A stretch of DNA of 33,744 nucleotides from Streptococcus mitis bv. 2 str. SK95 (GCF_000222705.1 NZ_AFUB01000014.1:1-33744); one strand, 5' to 3'; positions 25,069 through 32,965 are shown, counted from the stretch's first letter. Program-made: numbers and translations. Notes: generated by a model not told the origin, from the sequence alone.

Positions 25069-26550
25069 ATGAGAGATTTATTATCGAAAAAAAGTCACAG
25101 ACAATTAGAATTATTAGAATTACTGTTTGAAAACAAACGCTGGTTTCATATTTCAGAACTAGCAGAATTATTGCACTGTACAGAACGTTCTGTAAAAAAT
25201 GACTTGTCCCATGTCAGGTCTTCTTTTCCTGACTTGATATTTCATTCCTCAACAAACGGCATCCGTATCATTAATACCGATGATAGTGATATTGAGATGG
25301 TCTATCATCATTTTTTTAAGCATTCAACCCACTTTTCAATTTTAGAATTTGTCTTCTTTAATGAAGGATGTGATACTGATAGTATTTGCAAAGAGTTTTA
25401 TATCAGTTCTTCCTCTCTTTATCGTATCATCAGTCATATTAATAAAATTATTAAGAAACAATATCGTTTTGAAATTAGCCTCAATCCAGTTCGAATCACT
25501 GGAAATGAGATTGATATCCGTTACTTTTTTGCCCAGTATTTTTCAGAGAAATATTATTTCCTTGAATGGCCCTTTGAAGATTTTTCTCAAGAACCCTTGT
25601 CTCAATTATTGGAATTAGTCTATAAAGCAACTTCTTTCCCGATGAATTTATCAACTCACAGAATGTTAAAATTACTTCTGGTTACAAATTTATATCGCAT
25701 AAAGTTTGGTCATTTCATGGAAGTTGAGAGAGACTCTTTTAACAATCAATTGTTGGAATCGTTTATGCAGGCAGAAGGAATCAACGAGATTGTAGCGAGT
25801 TTTGATTCTGAATATCAGATCTCACTGAATAAAGAAGTAATAGGTCAATTATTTGTAACCTATTTTCAAAAAATGTTTTTCATAGATGAAGAAGTATTTC
25901 TCAACCATGCAAAAACAGACAGCTATGTAAAAAAATCGTATCAGTTATTGGGAAAGCTAGTAGATCAGGTATCAAGAGAGTATAATCTTCAAGTAGACAA
26001 TAAGGACAATCTGATTTGGCATCTGCACAATACGGCACATCTGCATCGCCAGGAATTATCAACAGAGTTTATCTTATTTGATCAAAAAGGCAATACAATC
26101 AAGAACTTTCAAAATATTTTCCCTCGCTTTGTTTCAGAGGTGAAGGAAGGGATTGAACACTATCTAGAGGCTTTGGATATGGATCGTAATTCAATGAAGG
26201 TCAATCATTTATCCTATACTTTTATCACCCATAGCAAACACTTAGTGTTAAATCTTTTACAAAACCAACCTAAATTAAAGGTTTTGGTCGTGAGTAATTT
26301 TGATCAGTATCATGCAAAATCAGTAGCCGAGACACTTGCTTACTATTGCAGTAACAATTTTGAACTGGAAGTTTGGAGTGAATTAGAGTTATCCCTTGAT
26401 GCTCTAAAAGAATCACCTTACGACATCATTATTTCTAATTTTATTATTCCGCCGATTGAAAATAAGAGACTGATCTATTCCAATAATGTCAATACAGTCG
26501 CTCTCATCTCTTTGCTTAACGCAATGATGTTTATTCGATTAGACGAGTAA
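25069..26550 (+). CDS. mga: Mga-family global transcriptional regulator
   Basis: A 493-residue regulator of the Mga/AtxA family. It has two N-terminal helix-turn-helix units (about residues 12-55, HISELAELLHCTERSVKNDL, and 100-135, DSICKEFYISSSSLYRIISHI), then a PRD-like central region (about 165-385), and an EIIB-like C-terminal domain (about 400-490, LKVLVVSNFDQYHAKSVAETL). Sequence and place match the pneumococcal MgaSpn, which I recall as an activator of the divergent operon. Histidines in the central region may be phosphorylated by the PTS in this family. The start ATG has only a weak site (AGAGAG). A bidirectional terminator follows in the repeat at 26562. Confidence 0.93.
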   Translation: MRDLLSKKSHRQLELLELLFENKRWFHISELAELLHCTERSVKNDLSHVRSSFPDLIFHSSTNGIRIINTDDSDIEMVYHHFFKHSTHFSILEFVFFNEGCDTDSICKEFYISSSSLYRIISHINKIIKKQYRFEISLNPVRITGNEIDIRYFFAQYFSEKYYFLEWPFEDFSQEPLSQLLELVYKATSFPMNLSTHRMLKLLLVTNLYRIKFGHFMEVERDSFNNQLLESFMQAEGINEIVASFDSEYQISLNKEVIGQLFVTYFQKMFFIDEEVFLNHAKTDSYVKKSYQLLGKLVDQVSREYNLQVDNKDNLIWHLHNTAHLHRQELSTEFILFDQKGNTIKNFQNIFPRFVSEVKEGIEHYLEALDMDRNSMKVNHLSYTFITHSKHLVLNLLQNQPKLKVLVVSNFDQYHAKSVAETLAYYCSNNFELEVWSELELSLDALKESPYDIIISNFIIPPIENKRLIYSNNVNTVALISLLNAMMFIRLDE

Positions 26551-26561
26551 CTAAGAATAAT

Positions 26562-26737
26562 AAAAAAGCCTTGATTCCAAGGCTTTTCCTGTTGTATTTA
26601 GATGTCCTGCAAGCATTTTTAAGAAATCTTCATCTTGAAACTAACCAAAAATGTTGAAATATAAACGATTTTTGGAAGATACTTGGAATAATTTTGAATG
26701 TGATTATTTCAAAACGCGGCAAAAGTGGGGCAAAAAC
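26562..26737. repeat. att-like repeat A: tRNA terminator copy plus arm repeats (degenerate)
   Basis: Starts AAAAAAGCCTTGATTCCAAGG, a bidirectional terminator for mga, then CTGTTGTATTTAGATG and a damaged tRNA 3' end (TCCTGCA). It continues with ATGTTGAAATATAA and ends with GCGGCAAAAG then TGGGGCAAAAAC. It aligns over its length with repeats B and C but is the most decayed. Together with the promoter below it fills the gap 26551-26847. Confidence 0.75.
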
Positions 26738-26782
26738 GATTGACTCACATTTGGTTTGAAAACCTATAATACCTAATGATTA

Positions 26783-26791
26783 TGCTATACT
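26783..26791 (+). promoter_or_regulatory. Probable promoter of the SUKH-like gene
   Basis: Contains TGCTATACT (26783-26791), an extended -10. No good -35. GGAGG follows 6 bases before the ATG at 26848. Confidence 0.5.
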
Positions 26792-26847
26792 AGATATATA
26801 GTGTTGTTATCAATAAATATCAGTGCGAGATCAAATCGGAGGATAAA

Positions 26848-27558
26848 ATGGTTCAACAGATGAATGATAAAATTGCATTTTTAAATCGTTACACGTTATC
26901 ATCTAAAAATAAAGTAGAATTTATAACTGATAAATCAACAATTGTAAATGCACCGATTCCAGAATATTGGAAAGCAGCATTTCTAGCCGATACTTTGGAA
27001 GATAGAAAATCAGTTGTTTTAGGAGAATGGCAGAAATATCTTGCAAGGGAATTGAGCAATACTATTCTTTATCTACAAACATATCTGACTGATATTGAGT
27101 TGATGAGAATTGGAGAAGAGTATTCTATTTTATATACGGTTCTTAGTTACAAGACGAAAAAGCTAGCTTTTTACGAAGGGAAAAACCCACTATCTGAATC
27201 AAATCTTGGTGAAAAATTTGATTGTCCAGTTGAAAATATAGATAAAACAATTGTAGACTTTTACACAAAAGTTCATAATGGCTTTTATTACTATCCGAGT
27301 AAAACAATGGGTTTGGATAGCACTGAAAATATCGATTCCATGGCTGATTTTGAATGGGAATATGAAGACCAGCTGGAGATGGATTTGACCTCTTGCTACA
27401 ACTTTTTCAGTAACGGGATGGGAACCTATATCGTTTTGGATTTGACGAAGAATATAGAAAATGGAGCTTATCTTTGGTCCACTAAAGAGCTTCCTAAAGG
27501 AAATTTAAATTTCTGGAACTTCATTGATGAATGGATAATCATTGCTTTGGATTTTTAA
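26848..27558 (+). CDS. Possible SMI1/KNR4 (SUKH)-like immunity protein, orphan
   Basis: A 236-residue soluble protein that I do not firmly recognise. The C-terminal part, SCYNFFSNGMGTYIVLDLT followed by GNLNFWNFIDEWI, resembles the SUKH/SMI1 pattern (a G-x-G-x-Y-x-hydrophobic-D strand followed by a WxF helix), a fold widely used by immunity proteins of polymorphic toxins. No toxin gene is adjacent. The TAA at 27556-27558 is followed in the same frame by 21 more codons (FELKLNDRTRQLEELKNKI..) to a TAG, so the protein may be prematurely stopped. It lies between att-like repeats A and B and probably came with an integrative element. Ribosome site GGAGG. Confidence 0.5.
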   Translation: MVQQMNDKIAFLNRYTLSSKNKVEFITDKSTIVNAPIPEYWKAAFLADTLEDRKSVVLGEWQKYLARELSNTILYLQTYLTDIELMRIGEEYSILYTVLSYKTKKLAFYEGKNPLSESNLGEKFDCPVENIDKTIVDFYTKVHNGFYYYPSKTMGLDSTENIDSMADFEWEYEDQLEMDLTSCYNFFSNGMGTYIVLDLTKNIENGAYLWSTKELPKGNLNFWNFIDEWIIIALDF

Positions 27559-27628
27559 GTTTTTGAATTAAAATTGAATGACCGAACGAGGCAACTGGAA
27601 GAACTGAAGAATAAGATTTTACAATAGA

Positions 27629-27654
27629 AAAGCGAGGTTATCCTCGCTTTTTTT
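27629..27654. terminator. Bidirectional terminator
   Basis: Arms AAAGCGAGG (27629-27637) and CCTCGCTTT (27642-27650), loop TTAT, followed by T-rich sequence on the plus strand. It serves the SUKH-like gene and, on the other strand, the decayed repressor. Confidence 0.85.
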
Positions 27655-28049
27655 AATCTAATAAGTCCTTATTTTCAATTAAGAGTTCTAGTGGAGATTT
27701 GTCTCTTGCTACAATAAAACCAGGTTCATATTGGGTATGAAATGTTCTTTTCTGAGAAGTTGGATCAGTATACAACTCTTCTCCATCTTTTGTGTATAGT
27801 TGTTTGCCTCTTGTTAGGTAAAGTAAATCCCTCTAAGTACTGTCCATCAGTATGCAGGAAATGTTCGATGTATTTGACAGCTTTTAAGATCTCACTTACT
27901 TTATCAGCGTATTCATTCGATTCAAGAACACTCTTTTCTAATTCAATCTCTTTACTCGTTCCAAATAGTTGGGTTGGAGTTGCATTAAAATATTCTGCTA
28001 TCTTATCCAAATTTGCAAAGGTAGGATATCTTTTTTGTTTTTCGTAGAG
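27653..28049 (-). pseudogene. Decayed XRE-type repressor of a phage or integrative element
   Basis: The minus strand from about 28049 reads YEKQKRYPTFANLDKIAEYF and NATPTQLFGT, which is the end of a Cro/C1-type helix-turn-helix domain. The first about 40 residues of that domain, including the recognition helix, are missing, replaced by unrelated sequence. After SEILKAVKYIEHF and DGQYLE the frame is lost near 27826-27836; one frame over it continues RDLLYLTRGKQLYTKDGEEL and ends SPLELLIENKDLLD at 27653. So there is a 5' truncation and at least one frameshift. Lies directly left of att-like repeat B. Confidence 0.75.
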
Positions 28050-28121
28050 GGGTAAAAGAACTTTTTTACACACCAAAAATATCTTGAGTATCTGTTGATA
28101 GAATAAAAGTAGGGAGGACAC

Positions 28122-28300
28122 AAAAAAAGCCTTGTAAATCAAGGCTTTTTCCTGTTGTTTAGATGCCCCCTGCATGAATTTGTAAGAACTTTTCATATTG
28201 AAAATAAACAAAAATGTTGAAATATAGCTGATTTTAGGGAAATACATTTAGGTATTTTCAATGTCAGGATTTAAAAATGGGGCAAAAGTGGGGCAAAAAC
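28122..28300. repeat. att-like repeat B: tRNA terminator copy plus arm repeats
   Basis: Terminator AAAGCCTTGTAAATCAAGGC, then CCTGTTGTTTAGATG joined to GCCCCCTGCA, the last bases of the tRNA-Lys gene. About 110 bases follow, with ATGTTGAAATATAG and GGTATTTTCAATGTCA, and then TGGGGCAAAAG plus TGGGGCAAAAA in tandem. It aligns with repeat C nearly end to end. Confidence 0.8.
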
Positions 28301-28368
28301 AAATTAACGAAAAAAATATCGAGTTCGTGCATCAAGTAAATGATAAATTGCAAGAATAAGTGCAACAT

Positions 28369-28449
28369 TTACTCGAACTCATCCTCTAGAGCTTCACTAG
28401 CAGTTCTGTAAGCTAAACATTTTCGTGGTCGGTGATTGATATCATATAA
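28369..28449 (-). pseudogene. IS30-family transposase, C-terminal remnant
   Basis: The minus strand encodes LYDINHRPRKCLAYRTASEAL then EDEFE and stop. N-x-RPRKCL.Y.T is the end of IS30-type DDE transposases. About 26 residues remain of more than 300. The sequence after the stop (TGTTGCACTTATTCTTGCAA) resembles an IS30-type terminal inverted repeat. Confidence 0.75.
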
Positions 28450-28473
28450 AGCCTTGGTTCCCAAAGCTTTTTT
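28448..28473 (-). terminator. Terminator of ltrA
   Basis: AAAGCCTTGGTTCCCAAAGC then TTTTTT is a shortened relative of the tRNA terminator repeat. Arms AAAGC(C)TTGG/CC(A)AAGCTTT pair imperfectly. It lies 15 bases after the ltrA stop. Confidence 0.45.
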
Positions 28474-28487
28474 ATGTTATAAACTCA

Positions 28488-29633
28488 TTAAAATAACTCC
28501 CAGTTAGATTTGGAATATTTTTTATTCTGTGTCACATAAAAATAAATAAAATGAATGGCTATAGCTAGAGCTAAAATGGTTGTTATACTCACTACTATTA
28601 TAGGATTAGAAGCAAAGATTAAAGAGAGAATCAAGGCAGCCAGATAGAGTGTCGCTTGGACACAGTAGTAACTTTTCGAATAGCGAAGATAGTGTTTGTT
28701 ATGGGGCCCATTTACTAGGACAGCAGCTTGAAAGAGGCCAAATCCGATATAAGAGAAGCTGGTTGCAAAGAGACGATTAGCTTCAGGATTCTGAAGAAAT
28801 CCCATCGATACAGTCATCATCATAAGTCCAATGAAAATAGGATAGTGACTGTAAATTAGAAATAGCCCCTTTTGATTAGATTTTTCATCAATAGCATGGT
28901 CGAATTGACCAAAATAAAACAAGAACAGAGAAATCATAATAATGAAATAAAGAACCGAATAAATCGAGAAATTCTCGATTGTAAAGAAGTTAGCTAGCTC
29001 CGTAATCATCTCTCCAAACATAATAATGACAAGAAGGGAGATGCGCTCGATTAAATGGGGGAGATTTACCTGGTAATGCTTATCTTTATTAAGCAAGATA
29101 CTTGGCATAATAAATGTTAGCAGAATACTAGCAAATAAGATATAGACTCTAAGGTAAATAGGAAGAAGAGCTGCTAGATAGAATCCTAAACTTCCTAGAC
29201 CTGTTATCCATAGAAAACCTTTGATACTTTCCCGATTAGCATCATCGGTTGATTTTCTAAAAAATTCAACCAAATATTGAAAAAATAAGGTAAGGGTTAA
29301 TGTACCAATAGCCCAACAGAGATAATGAAAATATTGTTGCCAATCAGGTCCAATCATATTGGCTATAAAGAGTAAAATTCCCATTTTGATAAACATGATT
29401 ACTATGTTAAATAAAGAGTTCTTTCCATAGCGATTGGTATAATCGGTTTGAATCATCCAGGAATCGATGAGAAACAAAGTAGCAATGAGAAAATCAAGGA
29501 AAGAATTCCAAGTCAAAATACCGTTATGAAGATGGTCAATTAAAGTAGTTACTTTTGAAATTGCAAAAACAAAAACTAAGTCATAAAAAAGTTCTGAAAA
29601 TTCTACACGTTTATGTTTAATAAGAGTTGTCAT
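28488..29633 (-). CDS. ltrA: Low temperature requirement protein A family membrane protein
   Basis: A 381-residue integral membrane protein with about 10-12 hydrophobic segments. The N-terminus KRVEFSELFYDLVFVFAISK (residues 9-28) is the diagnostic LtrA motif (WxELFFDLVFVxA), and GEMITELANFF in the second half matches the family GEx(I/V). First described in Listeria as needed for growth in the cold; biochemical function is unknown. ATG at 29633 with AGAAAGGACTT upstream. It sits alone between att-like repeats B and C, so it is likely cargo of a former integrative element. Confidence 0.9.
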   Translation of the reverse strand: MTTLIKHKRVEFSELFYDLVFVFAISKVTTLIDHLHNGILTWNSFLDFLIATLFLIDSWMIQTDYTNRYGKNSLFNIVIMFIKMGILLFIANMIGPDWQQYFHYLCWAIGTLTLTLFFQYLVEFFRKSTDDANRESIKGFLWITGLGSLGFYLAALLPIYLRVYILFASILLTFIMPSILLNKDKHYQVNLPHLIERISLLVIIMFGEMITELANFFTIENFSIYSVLYFIIMISLFLFYFGQFDHAIDEKSNQKGLFLIYSHYPIFIGLMMMTVSMGFLQNPEANRLFATSFSYIGFGLFQAAVLVNGPHNKHYLRYSKSYYCVQATLYLAALILSLIFASNPIIVVSITTILALAIAIHFIYFYVTQNKKYSKSNWELF

Positions 29634-29727
29634 CTTAAGTCCTTTCTATTCTAGAAGTACAATTTATTATAACAGAAAATGGTAATGAGAGAAAAGGATA
29701 TGCTTAAATAACTTCATGTGACGCGAA

Positions 29728-29782
29728 TGAACTGCGCCACAAAAGTTAGGTTTTTTCTGTCTAACTTTTGGGGTGCAGTTCA
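29728..29782. repeat. Inverted pair of IS3-type ends (solo or MITE-like)
   Basis: Arms of 22 bp (29728-29749 and 29761-29782) pair with two mismatches; the right arm read outward is TGAACTGCACCCCAAAAGTT. That resembles ends of streptococcal IS3-family elements such as IS861. The arms are only 11 bases apart, so no transposase lies between. It could fold as a hairpin and act as a terminator. Confidence 0.55.
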
Positions 29783-29824
29783 GAAGGGGTGTTTTTTCTA
29801 TCGTTTTTTAGTGCTAAGACTACA

Positions 29825-29990
29825 CAAAAAAGCCTTGATTCCAAGGCTTTTTCCTGTTGTATTTAGATGCCCCCTACAGGGATTTGGAAAGGACTTTCAT
29901 ATTGAGAGCAATTAAAAATATTGAAATATAAGTGATTTTAGGTATTTTCAATGTCATGATTTAAAAATGGGACAAAAGTGGGGCAAAAAC
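29825..29990. repeat. att-like repeat C: tRNA terminator copy plus arm repeats
   Basis: Terminator AAAAAAGCCTTGATTCCAAGG, then CCTGTTGTATTTAGATG joined to GCCCCCTACAGGG, which matches 13 of 14 positions of the tRNA-Lys 3' end. It continues with GGTATTTTCAATGTCA and ends TGGGACAAAAG plus TGGGGCAAAAAC. The best-preserved tRNA end among the three repeats. Confidence 0.82.
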
Positions 29991-30023
29991 CATACAGATT
30001 CTAAACTGTATGGTTCTTTTTTT
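29988..30023 (+). terminator. Strong intrinsic terminator after repeat C
   Basis: Arms AACCATACAG (29988-29997) and CTGTATGGTT (30006-30015), 8-base loop, T7 tail. No plus-strand gene ends just before it, so it is probably the terminator of a lost element gene. Confidence 0.8.
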
Positions 30024-30437
30024 ATCTAACCAAGAAAGGTTAAAACTTATTAAAACAAATGCAATCAACTGTTGAAAACTTTTTAGTCCGTGTAATATAA
30101 AAACAAGTAAAAAGTTGAACTATAGGGAATATTGTGTCATAATAGGTAATAGATGAATAATTAATAGATTGGAAATAATGCTTTCTTACCTTAACAAGTT
30201 GAATTGGTTATACATTTTTTCGTCGCAATTGTGTCTATCTCTCGAGTTTAGCTAGTTTTTATAAGCTCTGGTTTCTAATCAATATAACAAATTTTAGAAG
30301 TGCATAAGACAAGATGGTGACATTACTACAGTCATTTCTAGTCACCATATGTTGCTGGCACAGGCTGTTTGTAGTGTTGGCTATTTACTAGTCAGTTTAA
30401 TCGGAGTGTTTAATTTTTATTGTTGAAAGGTTTTTAT
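30024..30437. other. Gene-free stretch
   Basis: About 410 bases with no credible gene. It holds a probable promoter at 30115-30143 and a spaced inverted repeat ATGGTGAC (30314-30321) / GTCACCAT (30341-30348) whose role is unknown; the latter lacks a U-run and may be a regulatory site. AT-rich, likely the remains of deleted element DNA. Confidence 0.5.
30115..30143 (+). promoter_or_regulatory. Candidate promoter of the 30438-32825 operon
   Basis: TTGAAC (30115-30120), 17-bp spacer, CATAAT (30138-30143). It lies about 295 bases before the first gene, leaving a long leader with the inverted repeat at 30314-30348. Confidence 0.45.
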
Positions 30438-31727
30438 ATGGCGAAAATTCTATCTTTAGGTCTGACAGGTAAGAAATTACTTGCTCAGGGGTTCTTGTTT
30501 GTTCTGCTAGGTCTCATCTTGATGGTCACGGGGACTTGGTTGCCAGTAACAGTTATTCGCCTGGTTCTGTTTTTAGCTTGGATAGCAACGGTCGTAGATT
30601 TGCTATTAAGAGTTTTCAAAAAAAGCCAGTCAACGGATACCTTGGGAGTTGCACTGGTTAAATTGTTAGTGCTGGGATATTTGCTAGGTTCTAATCTTGC
30701 GACTGATATACCGATTTATGTTCTGGCTCTTGTGATTGGAGTTTATCAGATTTTTCATGCTAGTATTAACCTTGTCACCTATGTTCTCTACCGTAAAAAT
30801 AATATTCGACCTCGTTTTCGTCTCTTACTAGATGGACTCGTACTAGTTTTTCTTGGTGGGACTAGTCTTTTGTCCTCTACAGGAAATTCTGTCTTTCAAC
30901 TCTTTGTATTAGGGGCTTATTTTTTCCTTTATGGTCTGTCCAATATCCGTGATGGTTTCTTGTTTGAGGAGGAAATTGGGAAAAACCATCTCAAACGTCG
31001 TGTAAGAATGAGCTTACCTATTGTCCTAGCCGCTCTCATCCCTGCAAGTACTTTAGCAAAAATCAACAAATTCATGCAGGAAAATGCTGATGAGAGAGAG
31101 GATATCCATCTTGGAATGGTGAAGTCTGGTAAGACAGCGGAGCTTGAAATTTTTGTTCATACAGCTGAGACCTCTCTGTTTTCGGCAATTGGTCATGTGG
31201 ATATCTGCTATCAAGGCCGTGTTATTTCTTATGGCAACTATGATCCGTCTTCTGAGACCTTATTTGGCATGGTAGGAGATGGTGTCTTATATTTCTGTGA
31301 TCGTGACAAGTACATTGACCTATGTAAACGTGAGAGTCAAAAAACGCTTTTTGGTTATGGGATAGATTTGACGCCTGAAATGGAAAAAGCAGTTCAGAAA
31401 AAGTTGGCTGAATTGAAACAACTGACGATTCCATGGGAGCCAAGTGCAGATAAAATCATGACAGGTGATGGTAAGGAAGACTACACCTACGCTTATAAAA
31501 TCAGACATGAGACAGATGGGGAACTTTATAAATTTATCAAATCTAAGTTTAAATCCTACTTTGTCTTATCTACAAACTGTGTGCTCTTGGCTGATACCAT
31601 AGTCGGTCAGGCTGGCACCGATATCCTCTCACCCAAAGGATTTATCGCTCCAGGAACTTACCAAGCCTACCTTAATCGAGAGTTTGAAAAACCAAATAGT
31701 ATAGTCGTATCTAAACATGTTTATTAA
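30438..31727 (+). CDS. HdeD-like membrane protein with C-terminal permuted NlpC/P60-like domain (putative)
   Basis: A 429-residue protein in two parts. Residues 1-178 carry about six short membrane helices of HdeD/DUF308 character (the same type as the gene at 33101), ending with a basic stretch KNHLKRRVR. Residues 215-425 are soluble: EIFVHTAETSLFSAIGHVDI (His253), RVISYGNYDP, and later YFVLSTNCVLLADTIVG with Cys381. A histidine in a GHVDI-like strand followed far downstream by an N-C-x-x-(F/L) helix is the order seen in circularly permuted NlpC/P60 (YiiX/LRAT-like) enzymes. If right, it would be a membrane-tethered peptidase, amidase or acyltransferase; this is inference. I use the ATG at 30438 (AAAGG upstream), not the TTG at 30420. 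The next gene follows after 9 bases. Confidence 0.65.
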   Translation: MAKILSLGLTGKKLLAQGFLFVLLGLILMVTGTWLPVTVIRLVLFLAWIATVVDLLLRVFKKSQSTDTLGVALVKLLVLGYLLGSNLATDIPIYVLALVIGVYQIFHASINLVTYVLYRKNNIRPRFRLLLDGLVLVFLGGTSLLSSTGNSVFQLFVLGAYFFLYGLSNIRDGFLFEEEIGKNHLKRRVRMSLPIVLAALIPASTLAKINKFMQENADEREDIHLGMVKSGKTAELEIFVHTAETSLFSAIGHVDICYQGRVISYGNYDPSSETLFGMVGDGVLYFCDRDKYIDLCKRESQKTLFGYGIDLTPEMEKAVQKKLAELKQLTIPWEPSADKIMTGDGKEDYTYAYKIRHETDGELYKFIKSKFKSYFVLSTNCVLLADTIVGQAGTDILSPKGFIAPGTYQAYLNREFEKPNSIVVSKHVY

Positions 31728-31736
31728 GGAGAATTT

Positions 31737-32825
31737 ATGAACTTAGTAAAAAAATACACCCCGTTAATACTTTTTATAGGGCTGGTTGCTCTTGTAATTC
31801 TGAATGCATCGAGCTTTATATCAGGAGCAATCTCTCTCTTTGATGTAATATCAACCTTGATTTATGGTGCTGTTATTGCTTTTGTGCTTAATGTTCCTAT
31901 GAAAAAAATTGAACAGTACTTAGTTAAATTGAAGGTAAAGGCAGAGTTGCGTCGTCCGATTGCCATGGTACTTGTTTTCCTAGCTCTTATCTTAATCGTG
32001 ATTGCTCTTTTGGTTTTGGTGCTGCCAACCCTAGCCCAGACTATTAGTCAGCTGGGAGCAGTCCTTTCAACAGTCCTGACTCAACTTGGGAAATTGCTAG
32101 ACAGCTCGGAATTTGTAACCAAAGACATGCTGTCAACTATCGTATCAGGAATTCAGGGACAGTCTAGCTCTATTAGTCAAGCTTTGATAACCTTCTTATC
32201 CGGTCTGACTAGTAATATAGGAAATATTTTTTCAAGTATAATGAATGCCTTTCTGATTATAGTATTTACCTTTTTATTTTTATCCAGTAAGGAACATCTG
32301 GCAGCGATGACGAGTAGACTTCTAAAAGTTATATTTCCAGAGAAAGTGGTGACAAAGTTAACTTACATTGGACAAGTAGCACTAGAGACTTATGACCAAT
32401 TTTTGATGAGTCAGCTGATTGAAGCAGTCATCATAGGAGTTATGATAGCGGTTGGCTACAGCCTGTTTGGACTACCTTATGGGGTAATGACAGGTATATT
32501 TGCAGGAGTGCTATCGTTCATTCCTTATGTAGGGCCTATGATTGCTTGTGTTGTGGGAGCGATTTTTATCTTCACAGTGAGTCCTACTCAAGCCTTACTT
32601 TCTCTTCTTCTATATCAAGTTATACAGCTGATTGAAGGAAACCTTATTTATCCTAGAGTTGTAGGTCAGTCTATTGGTTTGCCAGCTATTTTCACGCTTG
32701 CGGCTGCTAGTATTGGAGGGAATCTTTTCGGACTACTTGGAATGATATTCTTTACCCCCGTATTTGCTGTTATCTATCGACTGGTTAAAGAATTTGTCGT
32801 TGCAAAGGAAAATCAGGTAGATTAA
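31737..32825 (+). CDS. AI-2E family transporter
   Basis: A 362-residue membrane protein of the AI-2E (UPF0118) family with about eight hydrophobic segments: a pair at residues 8-55, one at about 75-100, a soluble middle (about 105-150), and a membrane-rich C-terminal half with SFIPYVGPMIACVVGAIF and IYPRVVGQSIGLPAIF, the two most conserved family motifs. Members include TqsA (autoinducer-2 export) and Na+/H+ antiporters in other bacteria, so the substrate is open. Cotranscribed with the preceding HdeD-like gene (AAGGAG ribosome site). A terminator follows. Confidence 0.9.
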   Translation: MNLVKKYTPLILFIGLVALVILNASSFISGAISLFDVISTLIYGAVIAFVLNVPMKKIEQYLVKLKVKAELRRPIAMVLVFLALILIVIALLVLVLPTLAQTISQLGAVLSTVLTQLGKLLDSSEFVTKDMLSTIVSGIQGQSSSISQALITFLSGLTSNIGNIFSSIMNAFLIIVFTFLFLSSKEHLAAMTSRLLKVIFPEKVVTKLTYIGQVALETYDQFLMSQLIEAVIIGVMIAVGYSLFGLPYGVMTGIFAGVLSFIPYVGPMIACVVGAIFIFTVSPTQALLSLLLYQVIQLIEGNLIYPRVVGQSIGLPAIFTLAAASIGGNLFGLLGMIFFTPVFAVIYRLVKEFVVAKENQVD

Positions 32826-32852
32826 GAAAAACTAAATTTAATAAGATATACT

Positions 32853-32884
32853 GAGAAGAGAGTGAGAGATTCTCTTCTCTTTTA
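32853..32884 (+). terminator. Terminator of the AI-2E transporter operon
   Basis: Perfect 9-bp arms GAGAAGAGA (32853-32861) and TCTCTTCTC (32871-32879) followed by T-rich sequence, 27 bases after the stop. Confidence 0.85.
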
Positions 32885-32921
32885 TTTTTAAATACTTTTC
32901 TACAAAAAGCTATTAGACGTT

Positions 32922-32946
32922 AAAAAAAGCCTTGGTTTCAAGGCTT
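32922..32946 (-). terminator. tRNA-Lys terminator
   Basis: On the minus strand AAGCCTTG (32946-32939) and CAAGGCTT (32934-32927) form an 8-bp stem with loop AAAC, then U7 (32928-32922). This is the parent form of the terminators in repeats A, B, C and 22703. Confidence 0.85.
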
Positions 32947-32965
32947 ATTTCTGTTGATTTAGATG

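Noticed and set aside
28122-28247. N-terminal part of the minus-strand frame that runs into the decayed repressor
   Set aside because: These codons come from repeat B and unrelated sequence, not from a repressor family; only the part left of about 28049 is family-like.
29718-29915. Small plus-strand open frame of 65 codons
   Set aside because: It runs through the IS-like inverted repeat and the att-like repeat C, so it is not a credible gene.
26562-29990. CRISPR array
   Set aside because: The repeats are about 170 bp and spaced by more than 1 kb with genes between; no short regular repeats and no cas genes are seen anywhere in the window.
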